Positions 8,739-17,268 of a DNA stretch of 64,000 nucleotides are shown here, piece by piece. Source of the DNA: JBFWUW01 sp050247075 (lineage in GTDB: Bacteria > Planctomycetota > Planctomycetia > Pirellulales > JBFWUW01); contig JBFWUW010000002.1 of NCBI GenBank assembly GCA_050247075.1, forward strand, positions 1-64,000, in the 5' to 3' direction. The position numbers and the translations under genes were made by a program. Below the pieces are notes generated by a model, which was not told the origin of the DNA, did no database searches, and was given only the letters and a program-made list of their open reading frames with translations. Every line of letters starts with the position of its first letter. Within the stretch, counting starts at the first letter, position 1.

Positions 8739-9353
8739 ATGAAGACTCGTTCGATCGTTATTCTGGCCGTGCTGGGCATCGGGGGCGCGTGTGCCGTGGT
8801 GGTGGCGGGTTGCGCGGGGTTTATCTTCTTTGCTTTCAGCAGCACCGGGACGATGATTACGCCACGAGTGGAGGCCCTGTTTGCCGCCATCGACCGCGAG
8901 GAGGATCAGGCCAGCTACGACCGCGACTTCACGCCAGACTACCGCGGCGTGACGACCTTTGCGCAACACCAGCGGATCTGCCAGCTCGTTCGCTTGCGGT
9001 TGGGCAAGTTGCAGTCGCAGACATTGACCAGCACGCAACTGCATCACAACAACGGCACCTCCACCGCCGACGTGGTATACAGCGCCAACTTTGAAAAAGG
9101 GGCCGCCACGATCAAAGCCAAACTGCAAAAGGTGGGCGATGACTGGCTGTACCTGGGCTTTCGCGTCGATTCGCCGGCGTTTCTGCCCGACCTGACCGAA
9201 CAGAAATGCCCCCATTGCGGGGCCGCCCACGAGGCCTCGGCCCGCTTCTGCCCCAGTTGCGGCAAACCGTTGTCCACCGATGAGCCGGCTGCCGGTGAAG
9301 ATGAGCCGGCCCAAGCGGAGGTCGAGCCGACCGATGCCAAGCCCGACTTGTAA
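8739..9353 (+). CDS. Membrane-anchored protein with C-terminal zinc ribbon
   Basis: A 204-residue protein: N-terminal hydrophobic segment (about 5-34, with a VAGCAG sequence that could be a lipobox but lies deep in the segment), a small alpha+beta domain resembling DUF4019/DUF3887-type domains (about 40-145), then a zinc ribbon with CPHC at 157-160 and CPSC at 171-174, and an acidic Glu/Pro tail. ATG start with GAGGG six bases upstream. The zinc ribbon would normally be cytoplasmic, suggesting that the N-terminus is an anchor and the chain may stay inside. No specific function can be assigned. Confidence 0.7.
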   Translation: MKTRSIVILAVLGIGGACAVVVAGCAGFIFFAFSSTGTMITPRVEALFAAIDREEDQASYDRDFTPDYRGVTTFAQHQRICQLVRLRLGKLQSQTLTSTQLHHNNGTSTADVVYSANFEKGAATIKAKLQKVGDDWLYLGFRVDSPAFLPDLTEQKCPHCGAAHEASARFCPSCGKPLSTDEPAAGEDEPAQAEVEPTDAKPDL

Positions 9354-9544
9354 ACAATACAGCGACGCTGGCAGTGCAAGTTCTTGATCTTCGCACAGGG
9401 CTTCCTCTTGACCCAGCCCAGCGGGACTTCTACGATCCCCGCCGCTTGGTGGTGCAGGCTTCTTGCCGATGGCGGCTTCGTCGGGCCGGCTAGCGGCACA
9501 GTTGCCAACCGTTCGTCGGGCTACTTTCCGCTTTGGGCAAGGAC

Positions 9545-10396
9545 ATGCTGGCGAGAGGCAACCAACACTGGTCCCGATATTCCGTCTTGGCGGCCGTGCT
9601 GTTGCTGTTCGGTCAGAAGCCGTGCAATGCGGGCCTGCTGGATGCCGTGCGGGGAGAAGTTCGCGAAGAGCATTCCGGCTCGAATGCACCAAAGAAGCCG
9701 CGCGGCAGCAGTTCCAGCTACTGCGACGGAAGCGATGATGCCTCGGACACCATCGGCTGGATCTGCCTCTACACGGTCGCCTCGCCCTTTCTGGTCCCGC
9801 GGGCCTTGCTGCAAGATGAAGGGGGCGAGGCGTTTTTTCCGCGTTTTCCATTCGACGGCCATCGTGGCCATTTGGCCGTGGAAAGTCCGGAGCGGGACCA
9901 CGTTAAGCTGTGGGGGCTGCGGCTGAGCGGGGAATATGCCAGTAACTTGAGTGACGTTGAACGGCTGACCGGAAAGGCCCTGCTGAGCATGCCCTTCCGG
10001 CTGGGCATCGATACGCAATGGAACTATCTGCACGAACAGTTGCCGACCGGACGGACCGATGATTTGTGGACCGGCGATTTCAACCTGGTCTACCGCTTTG
10101 CCCAGGCCGATTGGGCCGAATTCCGTGCCGGTGCCGGCCTCAACTGGTTCGCGGACCGCATGGGTGACCGGTATGGTTTCAACTTCACGTATGGTTGGGA
10201 CCTTACCTGCTTGCGGCCCTTCATTTGGTCGACGGAATTCGACATCGGTTCACTCGGCGATGCGCTGCTATTTCATGGACGGACCACGATAGGTGTGGAG
10301 TATCGCCACGTTGAGCTATTCGTGGGCTACGACTACACCAGCTACGAGTCGGCCCACCTCCACGGGCTGATCAGCGGCCTGCGGTTGTGGTTCTAG
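9545..10396 (+). CDS. Predicted outer-membrane beta-barrel protein
   Basis: A 283-residue protein; the ATG at 9545 is preferred over an in-frame TTG four codons upstream. A signal peptide (about 13-30, ending PCNA-G) leads into a Ser/Lys-rich segment, then alternating amphipathic strands (VKLWGLRLSGEYASNL, DFNLVYRFAQADWAEFRAGAGL, HVELFVGYDYTSYE). It ends in LRLWF, and a terminal aromatic residue is the usual C-terminal signal for BamA-dependent insertion. The repeated short Gly/Tyr/Trp strands suggest an 8-12 strand barrel. No homologous family is recognised. Function is unknown. Confidence 0.6.
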   Translation: MLARGNQHWSRYSVLAAVLLLFGQKPCNAGLLDAVRGEVREEHSGSNAPKKPRGSSSSYCDGSDDASDTIGWICLYTVASPFLVPRALLQDEGGEAFFPRFPFDGHRGHLAVESPERDHVKLWGLRLSGEYASNLSDVERLTGKALLSMPFRLGIDTQWNYLHEQLPTGRTDDLWTGDFNLVYRFAQADWAEFRAGAGLNWFADRMGDRYGFNFTYGWDLTCLRPFIWSTEFDIGSLGDALLFHGRTTIGVEYRHVELFVGYDYTSYESAHLHGLISGLRLWF

Positions 10397-10636
10397 CAAC
10401 GCCGCAAGCGGCACGCGTCCCGCCTCTGCTAGCATTGCCACTCCCGCGGTTGCCTTGCCGTAAATTCCCAGCACGGCTAAAATTCCGCCGTTCGACATGG
10501 CATTTCGTGCGCTGGAAGCCCGCGCTTCGGCCGCTTTCCACAAACGGAGTCATTAGGCAAATCCCCGAAACTGAAAACTGACAACGAAGAACCGAAAACT
10601 TCTTTCCCCCACGCTCGAACGACGGAGTAGCGAGCC

Positions 10637-11224
10637 ATGAGCGGGTCGCGATGGATCGACAGCCTCTGGCCAGGTCTGCCCACGCTTTGGCGTGGTGACT
10701 TGTCGGGGTTTGCGCCCGCCGCGGCCTTTGCCGCTTTGCTGAATGCGGCTTTGGTGTCCACCTTTATCTGGACGGAAATGGCCGGTACTGGGGTCCGCTG
10801 GGGAGCCTGGAGTGTGGTAGCATTGTCCATGCTGGCTTCGGTTTGGGCCACGCGGCGATCGGCCCGCAAGCCACGCCCGCAAGACTTCGCCGGCCAGGGA
10901 GACTTGTTTCCGGCGGCAATCAACGAATACTTACAAGGCAACTGGGTGCTGGCGGAGCAACAGTTGCAAAAAATGTTGGCCGCCTGGCCAGAAGACCTGG
11001 AAGCCCGCTTGATGTTGGCCACCGTATGGCGGCGCACTGGCCGGCGAGAAGATGCCCAAAAGGGCCTGTCCGCACTGTGCCAACTAGACGGGGCGGTAAA
11101 ATGGAGTAGAGAGATCCGGATCGAAATGCGGTTGTTGGAACAAGCCGACGAGGAGGAAGCAGCCTCCTCCAGCCATGTATCGGCGGAGGATGATGAGTCC
11201 CCCCCCTTGCGGCAAGCCGCTTAA
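10637..11224 (+). CDS. Membrane protein with TPR-like domain
   Basis: A 195-residue protein with two predicted membrane helices (about 27-46 and 54-70), then a helical TPR-like module in which NWVLAEQQLQKMLAAWPEDLEARLMLATVWRRT-type spacing gives roughly two repeats (about 95-150), and an acidic Glu/Ser tail. The ATG at 10637 has GGAG 10 bases upstream. It lies upstream of clpC on the same strand but 276 bases away, so it is probably a separate transcript. Function is unknown; TPR modules usually bind other proteins. Confidence 0.65.
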   Translation: MSGSRWIDSLWPGLPTLWRGDLSGFAPAAAFAALLNAALVSTFIWTEMAGTGVRWGAWSVVALSMLASVWATRRSARKPRPQDFAGQGDLFPAAINEYLQGNWVLAEQQLQKMLAAWPEDLEARLMLATVWRRTGRREDAQKGLSALCQLDGAVKWSREIRIEMRLLEQADEEEAASSSHVSAEDDESPPLRQAA

Positions 11225-11500
11225 AGCAGCAACATATCGAATACGGAACGGTCGAAAACAACTTCGGGCACTTCACCCCTCTCTCCTTGGGAGGGGCCAT
11301 GTGAAGGCCGGTAAGACAGAGAAGTTATTTTGCGATTGCTTCCGCAATCCGCCGGGTTCGTCCGGCGCGGTGGGTGAAGGACGGTTCGTGAATGATTACA
11401 GCGCGGCGAGCAATCGCCGTCCACAGCGTATTGGCAATCCGCCCGTGCGGCAGGTTCAAGGTCGAACCGGCAACGGGTGACGCCCCAGGGAGACCCAGGC

Positions 11501-14272
11501 ATGTATGAACGTTTCACCGACCGCGCGCGCAAGGTCATGCAGTTGGCCAACCAAGAAGCACAGCGCTTTAACCACGAGTACATCGGCACGGAGCATGTGC
11601 TGCTAGGCTTGATCAAGGAAGGAAGCGGCGTCGCCGCCAACGTCCTCAAGAATCTCGATATCGACCTGCGGAAGATCCGCCTGGAAGTCGAAAAGCTCGT
11701 CCAGAGCGGTCCCGATATGGTCACCATGGGCAAGTTGCCGCAGACACCGCGGGCCAAGAAAGTCATCGAATACTCGATGGAAGAGGCCCGCAACCTGAAC
11801 CACAACTATGTCGGCACCGAGCACATTTTGTTGGGCCTGCTGCGCGAGCAAGAAGGCGTAGCCGCCCAAGTGCTAATGAACTTGGGGCTGAAGTTGGAAG
11901 ATGTCCGCGAGGAAGTCCTCAATCTGTTGGGCCACGGTGTCGAGGCGGGCGAAGGGGGCGAACGGACACCAGCCGGCGGCAAAGAAGAATCTTCGTCGGG
12001 CAAGTCCCCCAAGTCCAAGACGCCGGCGCTAGATAGCTTTGGCCGCGACCTGACCGAGCTGGCCCGCCAGGGCAAGCTGGACCCCGTCATCGGCCGCGAG
12101 AAAGAGATCGAGCGGGCCATTCAAATCCTCTGCCGCCGCCAGAAGAACAACCCCGTGTTGCTGGGCGAGGCGGGCGTGGGCAAGACGGCCATTGTCGAGG
12201 GCTTTGCCCAGCGCGTGGTGGAAGGCAACGTGCCTGAACTGCTGGCTGACCGGCGGATTGTGGTGTTGGATCTGGCGATGATGGTCGCCGGCACCAAGTA
12301 CCGCGGCCAGTTCGAGGAACGCATCAAAGCGGTCATGAACGAAGTCCGCCGCGCCAAGAACACCATCCTGTTTATCGACGAGTTGCACACCTTGGTCGGT
12401 GCCGGCGGGGCCGAGGGGGCGATTGATGCCTCCAACGTCCTCAAGCCGGCCCTTAGCCGTGGCGAAATCCAATGCATCGGCGCGACGACCTTGGATGAGT
12501 ACCGCAAGTATATCGAAAAAGACAGCGCATTGGCCCGCCGTTTTCAAGAAGTAATCGTCGAGCCGGCATCCAAGAACGAAGCGGTCGAAATCCTCAAGGG
12601 CCTGCGGGACCGCTACGAAAGCCATCACCGCGTGCAGATTACCGACGACGCCCTGGCCGCGGCCGTGGAACTCTCCAGCCGCTATATCACCGGGCGCTGC
12701 CTGCCCGATAAGGCCATCGACGTGATTGACGAGTCGGGTGCCCGCGTGCGGTTGCGGGCCATGACCCGCCCGCCCGATCTCAAGGAGATCGACGAAGAGG
12801 TCGAGAAGCTAAATCGCGAAAAGGAAGAAGCCGTCGCCAACCAAGACTTTGAAAAAGCGGCTGCCCTGCGCGACACGGCCGACAAGCTCAAGAAGAAAAA
12901 ACAGAACATCACCCGCGACTGGCGAGAAAAATCGCGCGAGGCCGACGGCGTGGTCGATGAGGAGGTGGTGGCCGAGGTGGTCAGCAAGATGACCGGCATT
13001 CCACTGACGCGGATGACCACCGAGGACTCGATGCGGCTGATGGAGATGGAGAAAGAACTCCACAAGCGCGTCGTCAGCCAGCACGAGGCGATCTCGCAGA
13101 TTTGCAAGGCTGTACGCCGCAGCCGCAGCGGATTGAAAGACCCCAAGCGGCCCACCGGCTGTTTTGTCTTTGCCGGGCCGACCGGTGTGGGCAAGACGTT
13201 GCTGGCCAAGACCCTGGCCGAGTTCATGTTTGGCGACGAAGACGCGCTGATCCAGATCGACATGAGCGAGTACATGGAGAAGCACAACGTCAGCCGCCTG
13301 ATTGGCGCCCCGCCGGGTTACGTTGGCTTTGAGGAGGGTGGCCAGCTCACCGAAAAGATCCGCCGCCGGCCCTATGCCGTGCTGCTGCTCGACGAGATCG
13401 AGAAGGCCCACCCCGACGTGTTCAACATGTTGCTGCAAGTCATGGAAGAAGGCCGGCTGACCGACAGCTTTGGCCGGCATGTCGATTTCCGCAACACCGT
13501 GCTGATCATGACCACCAACGCCGGTGCCGAGGCGATCAAGAACGAGTCGGGCTTGCGGTTCCATACGCCCGACAAAATCTTCAAGCTCGACATCAAGTTC
13601 ACCCAGTCGCTGGACAAGGGTGAAGTGAACAACGAGCTGGCCCAGTTCTTCTCCGGCAACGGCGTGGAACTGAACCGCGACAAGACCACCTGCAAGGTGG
13701 TGACAGCCGGACGCCGCTGGCGCGTCTCCGACACGGACTCGGACCGCCATTTCACCATCCGCCGTCCCAAGGCGGCCGCGGGTGAACCGGACGTGCAGCA
13801 CTTGGAAATGACCGAGCAGGAAGGCGCGTCGTACAAGTCGATGAAAGAACGGGTCATGGACGTGATTGAAAAGTTCTTCCGGCCGGAGTTCCTCAACCGT
13901 CTGGACGACGTGATCGTCTTCCGCCACTTGAACGTGGACGACCTGATGGAAGTCGTCGATATCGAACTGGCCAAGGTCCGCAGCCGCCTGGAGGAGCGCG
14001 GGCTGAAGTTGATCTTGTCCGACGAGTCCAAGAGCTACCTGATCAAGAAAGGCTCTAACGTCGAATTTGGCGCGCGGCCGTTGCGCCGGGCGATTGAGAG
14101 CTATGTCGAGGATCCCCTCTCCGAGGAACTGCTCAAGGGCGAGTTCCAAGGCAAGGACACGATCAATGTCGAGGTCAAGGAAGTCGGCGACAAGAAGCAG
14201 CTCATCTTTGTCGGCAGCGTCAGCGAACCCGAACCAGCCGCCGTCACCGGCGGAACGGAATCGAGCGAGTAA
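11501..14272 (+). CDS. clpC: ATP-dependent Clp protease ATP-binding subunit ClpC, with an insertion
   Basis: A 923-residue AAA+ unfoldase. Order: double Clp-N repeat (about 1-145), a Gly/Glu/Ser linker, AAA1 with Walker A GEAGVGKT and Walker B ILFIDELHT, a UVR-type coiled coil (KEEAVANQDFEKAAALRD), AAA2 with GPTGVGKT and AVLLLDEIEKAHPDV, and a C-terminal domain. It delivers proteins to ClpP; the clpP gene is not in the window. The ATG at 11501 has GGGAGA 7 bases upstream, better than an in-frame GTG at 11477. ClpC proteins usually have about 810-850 residues; the excess is mostly an insertion of about 80 residues between TTNAGA and FRPEFLNR in AAA2. A strong terminator follows. Confidence 0.96.
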   Translation: MYERFTDRARKVMQLANQEAQRFNHEYIGTEHVLLGLIKEGSGVAANVLKNLDIDLRKIRLEVEKLVQSGPDMVTMGKLPQTPRAKKVIEYSMEEARNLNHNYVGTEHILLGLLREQEGVAAQVLMNLGLKLEDVREEVLNLLGHGVEAGEGGERTPAGGKEESSSGKSPKSKTPALDSFGRDLTELARQGKLDPVIGREKEIERAIQILCRRQKNNPVLLGEAGVGKTAIVEGFAQRVVEGNVPELLADRRIVVLDLAMMVAGTKYRGQFEERIKAVMNEVRRAKNTILFIDELHTLVGAGGAEGAIDASNVLKPALSRGEIQCIGATTLDEYRKYIEKDSALARRFQEVIVEPASKNEAVEILKGLRDRYESHHRVQITDDALAAAVELSSRYITGRCLPDKAIDVIDESGARVRLRAMTRPPDLKEIDEEVEKLNREKEEAVANQDFEKAAALRDTADKLKKKKQNITRDWREKSREADGVVDEEVVAEVVSKMTGIPLTRMTTEDSMRLMEMEKELHKRVVSQHEAISQICKAVRRSRSGLKDPKRPTGCFVFAGPTGVGKTLLAKTLAEFMFGDEDALIQIDMSEYMEKHNVSRLIGAPPGYVGFEEGGQLTEKIRRRPYAVLLLDEIEKAHPDVFNMLLQVMEEGRLTDSFGRHVDFRNTVLIMTTNAGAEAIKNESGLRFHTPDKIFKLDIKFTQSLDKGEVNNELAQFFSGNGVELNRDKTTCKVVTAGRRWRVSDTDSDRHFTIRRPKAAAGEPDVQHLEMTEQEGASYKSMKERVMDVIEKFFRPEFLNRLDDVIVFRHLNVDDLMEVVDIELAKVRSRLEERGLKLILSDESKSYLIKKGSNVEFGARPLRRAIESYVEDPLSEELLKGEFQGKDTINVEVKEVGDKKQLIFVGSVSEPEPAAVTGGTESSE

Positions 14273-14319
14273 CGCCGCCGGCCGTTGGGCCGCGTTTAAC
14301 AAGCTGCCAGCCAACCAAT

Positions 14320-14360
14320 CCTCGCCGCGGACGAAAGCCGTCTGCGGCGAGGTTTTTTTT
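14320..14360 (+). terminator. Intrinsic terminator of clpC
   Basis: A 12-base stem (14320-14331 with 14341-14352, one G-T pair) around a 9-base loop is followed by eight T residues. It lies 48 bases after the clpC stop. Confidence 0.88.
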
Positions 14361-14364
14361 GTAG

Positions 14365-14423
14365 GGTGGGACAAGCGGCATTTCGGCGACCACGACGAAA
14401 TGGCATCTCCGCGATGTCCCACC
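14365..14423. repeat. Nested imperfect palindrome, REP-like
   Basis: GGTGGGACA (14365-14373) is complementary to TGTCCCACC (14415-14423), and inside it CATTTCG (14379-14385) to CGAAATG (14396-14402). The two nested stems span 59 bases just after the clpC terminator. The rest of 14361-14729 shows no gene; it should contain the promoter of the downstream peptide gene. Confidence 0.5.
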
Positions 14424-14729
14424 ATCGACACAGCCCATTAACGACTATTGTCGGACAGAGTGGATTCCGCCTATTTGCATGGGCAATCGAGGGCCGCACA
14501 TCCCACACCTTACTAGTTTAAGATCGCGCACGACGTCCTGCGCGAAACGCCACACAGCAATTATTTTGGTGCTGGTGTGTGGTTTTTGTCTGCCCGATCA
14601 CGTAGATTAATGGTGTAGGCATTGGGCTTTGGGGGAAGTTTCAATGCCCAGAGATTGGCGGAAGAGCTGTTGCCGTTCCATCCCAGGAAAGCGACGGTTT
14701 TACGCCCAAATCGAGAGAGGAAGTGTCTT

Positions 14730-15023
14730 ATGTTCAAGCGGATCGTGTGGATGTCGCTGGCGGCGGTGGTGGTGTTGGGCGTTTCGCTGGCCGTGAGCCC
14801 GCAAACCGCCAAGGCCCAATGGGGCTACGGCTACGGCCACCATCACCATCATGGTTATGGCGGCTACGGGGGATATTACCGTTCGTACGCGCGGCCTTAC
14901 GTTTCGTTCTACGGCGGCTACTCGCCCAGCTATTACGGCGGCTACTATCGTAGCTACTACGGTGGTGGCTACTATGGAGGATACTACGGTGGCGGGTACG
15001 GTGGCTACGGCTGCCGCTGGTAG
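14730..15023 (+). CDS. Small exported Gly/Tyr-rich protein with a His run
   Basis: A 97-residue protein starting at the ATG at 14730, with GAGAGAGGAAG just upstream. A signal peptide (about 1-30, ending PQTAKA-QW) is followed by a composition of almost only Gly, Tyr, Ser, Arg and His: five consecutive His near residue 37, then repeated YGGYY units, ending GGYGCRW with a single Cys. Similar Gly/Tyr-rich secreted peptides occur in many planctomycetes without known role. Tyr/Gly repeats can form cross-linked or adhesive layers, and the His run could bind metal; both are guesses. A strong terminator follows, so it is probably a monocistronic gene. Confidence 0.8.
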   Translation: MFKRIVWMSLAAVVVLGVSLAVSPQTAKAQWGYGYGHHHHHGYGGYGGYYRSYARPYVSFYGGYSPSYYGGYYRSYYGGGYYGGYYGGGYGGYGCRW

Positions 15024-15048
15024 TCTCCACAACATTTGAAAACGCAGC

Positions 15049-15085
15049 GAACACCGCCGAGCCTTTCGGCGGTGTTCTTTTTTTT
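15049..15085 (+). terminator. Intrinsic terminator of the Gly/Tyr-rich protein gene
   Basis: A perfect 12-base stem (15049-15060 with 15066-15077), a 5-base loop and eight T residues lie 26 bases after the stop codon. Confidence 0.95.
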
Positions 15086-15171
15086 CGCCAACTAGGCAAC
15101 CGCCGAAGCACGACGATCGGCGTCAAAATGCATTTGCAGCGAAGTTTGGCCCCGCGAATGGACCGCGGATT

Positions 15172-15197
15172 ATCGCCGTCAGGAGACGGCTCCTACA
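15172..15197 (-). repeat. GTAG-headed REP-like hairpin (variant stem)
   Basis: On the minus strand the head TGTAGGAG is followed by a CCGTC-TCCT-GACGG hairpin and a CGAT tail. The stem differs from the other copies in the window but still pairs. It overlaps the very end of glgB. Confidence 0.6.
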
Positions 15198-17116
15198 GCC
15201 TTCAGCCTTTCGCCCTTCGCCTCGCTCCGCTTCAAGAACAGAATCGCCAGCGGGGGCAGCGTCAGATTCAGCGACCACATGCAGCCGTGGCTGGCAACGG
15301 GGGCCGCATTGGTGCCGCCAATATTGCCGATGCCAGAGCCGGCGTAGGAGACAAAATCGCTGTTGAGCAGTTCCCGCCAGTATCCACCCGCCGGCACTCC
15401 CACGCGGTAGTTGTCGCGCGGCACCGGCGTGAAGTTGCAGACCACCAGGATTTCCGATCCTGGTTCCGTCCCTTGCCGCAGGAACGAGACGACGCAGTGC
15501 TCGGCGTCGCTACCGTCGATCCAGCGGTAGCCGTTGGGGCTGGTATCAAGCTGGGCCATGGCCGGCTCGGTCTTGTACAAATGGTTAAGGTCTTGCACCC
15601 ATTGCCGGATGCCGGCGTGAGCCGGCAGTTCCAGCAGCTTCCAATCGAGCACGTTGTCGTGGTTCCACTCGCTGGTCTGGCCAAACTCGCAACCCATGAA
15701 CAGCAGTTTCTTGCCTGGCTGGGCGTATTGGTAGCCCAACAATAGCCGCAAGTTGGCCAGCTTCTGCCATTCGTCGCCAGGCATTTTGTTCAGCAGCGAA
15801 CCCTTGCCGTGCACGACTTCGTCATGCGACAGCGGCAAGACAAAGTTCTCGGAGAAAGCATAGACCGAGCGAAAGGTGATCTGGTTGTGGTGGTACTTGC
15901 GGTGGACCGGGTCGTGCTGCAAATAAGCCAAGGTGTCGTGCATCCAGCCCATGTCCCACTTGTAACCAAACCCCAGCCCGCCGTCGTACAGCGGACGAGA
16001 GACCTTGGGCCAGGAGGTCGATTCCTCGGCCACGGTCAGCACATCGGGAAACTGCTTGTAGACCTGCTCGTTGAGCTGCCGCAAGAAGGCCACCGCTTCC
16101 AGGTTCTCGCGCCCTCCGTGCGGGTTGGGAATCCACTCCCCCTCGGGGCGCGAGTAGTCCAGGTACAACATCGATGCGACGGCATCCACGCGCAGCCCGT
16201 CGACGTGGTATTTGTCCAGCCAGAACTGGGCATTGCTGAGCAGAAAAGCGCGAACCTCGTTGCGGCCGTAGTTAAAAATGAACGACTTCCAATCGGGGTG
16301 GAAGCCTTGCCGCGGGTCGGCATGTTCGTAGAGGGCCGTGCCGTCGAACCGTCCCAGCCCGTGCGCGTCGGTGACAAAGTGCGAGGGAACCCAATCCAAG
16401 ATCACGCCGATGTGGTGCTGGTGCAGATAGTCGATCATATACATGAAGTCTTGCGGCGGCCCGTACCGTCGCGTGGGGGCAAAGTACGAACTCGTCTGGT
16501 AGCCCCACGATCCATAGAACGGATGCTCCATGACGGGCAGCAGTTCCACATGGGTAAAGCCCATCGACGTGACATGCTCCACCAGTCGCTCGGCCAGCAC
16601 ACGGTAAGAGACGACATTCTCGCTGCCGTGCGGGGCCAGCATCCACGAACCGAGATGGACCTCGTAGATGGAGATCGGCGCGCTCATGGCGTTGCGCTTG
16701 TGCCGTTCGGCCATCCAGGCCTTATCGCGCCAAGCGTAATCCAGATCGACGACGACACTGGCGGTGTCGGGCGGCGTTTCGGCGCCAAAGGCGAACGGGT
16801 CGGCTTTTTCCTGGGCAAAGCCGGCTTGCGGCGTGACGATCCAGTACTTGTAGCGGTGGCCGACGGCCGCGCCCGGCACAAAGCCCTCCCAAATGCCCGA
16901 GCTTTGCCGTTGCGACAGGCGGTGCGAGCCTTTGTTCCAGCCGTTGAAATCGCCGATCACGGCCACTTCGTTGGCATTGGGCGCCCATACGGAAAAATGA
17001 ACCCCCCGCGCGCCGTCGATCTCGACCAGATGGGCACCCAGCTTGTCGTATAGCCGCTGGTGCGTCCCCTCGTTGAACAGATAGATGTCGTCGTTTTGCA
17101 ATTGGTAAGTATTCAT
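15179..17116 (-). CDS. glgB: 1,4-alpha-glucan branching enzyme (GH13)
   Basis: A 645-residue enzyme that cuts alpha-1,4-glucan and rejoins the piece in an alpha-1,6 link. The N-terminal CBM48 module is visible (about 25-125, with FSVWAPNANEVAVIGDFNGW). The GH13 barrel has nucleophile Asp311 in GLRVDAVASM, acid/base Glu364 in VAEEST and Asp432 in LSHDEVVHGK; the EEST and HDEVVHGK signatures are specific to branching enzymes. ATG start with AAGGGACGG upstream. It is the last gene of the glgE cluster, but a 152-base gap with a REP pair separates it from malQ, so its expression may be partly uncoupled. In the GlgE route GlgB branches the linear glucan made by GlgE. Confidence 0.97.
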   Translation of the reverse strand: MNTYQLQNDDIYLFNEGTHQRLYDKLGAHLVEIDGARGVHFSVWAPNANEVAVIGDFNGWNKGSHRLSQRQSSGIWEGFVPGAAVGHRYKYWIVTPQAGFAQEKADPFAFGAETPPDTASVVVDLDYAWRDKAWMAERHKRNAMSAPISIYEVHLGSWMLAPHGSENVVSYRVLAERLVEHVTSMGFTHVELLPVMEHPFYGSWGYQTSSYFAPTRRYGPPQDFMYMIDYLHQHHIGVILDWVPSHFVTDAHGLGRFDGTALYEHADPRQGFHPDWKSFIFNYGRNEVRAFLLSNAQFWLDKYHVDGLRVDAVASMLYLDYSRPEGEWIPNPHGGRENLEAVAFLRQLNEQVYKQFPDVLTVAEESTSWPKVSRPLYDGGLGFGYKWDMGWMHDTLAYLQHDPVHRKYHHNQITFRSVYAFSENFVLPLSHDEVVHGKGSLLNKMPGDEWQKLANLRLLLGYQYAQPGKKLLFMGCEFGQTSEWNHDNVLDWKLLELPAHAGIRQWVQDLNHLYKTEPAMAQLDTSPNGYRWIDGSDAEHCVVSFLRQGTEPGSEILVVCNFTPVPRDNYRVGVPAGGYWRELLNSDFVSYAGSGIGNIGGTNAAPVASHGCMWSLNLTLPPLAILFLKRSEAKGERLKAVGAVS

Positions 17117-17175
17117 ATCCGTCCCTTGGTTGGGCTAACGGTTGCGCGGTCTGAAAATTGTCGATTTTCCTTTAT

Positions 17176-17246
17176 CTGTAGAAGGCGGTTCCATCGTCGA
17201 TGAACGGCATGACGGTGTTCTCATCGGCGATGGAATAACCATCTAC
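17176..17246. repeat. Inverted pair of GTAG-headed REP-like elements between malQ and glgB
   Basis: A plus-strand copy (17176-17201, TGTAGAAGGCGG head) faces a minus-strand copy (17222-17246). The stem of the first copy is held by two G-T pairs. Such head-to-head pairs form a larger hairpin that can shield the upstream mRNA from decay or dampen transcription into glgB. Confidence 0.65.
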
Positions 17247-17268
17247 ATGCGATGAAATCGCTTCCCAA

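Noticed and set aside
12809..14431. Minus-strand frame of 540 codons opposite clpC
   Set aside because: Antisense shadow of conserved AAA2 sequence; no start signal or domain.
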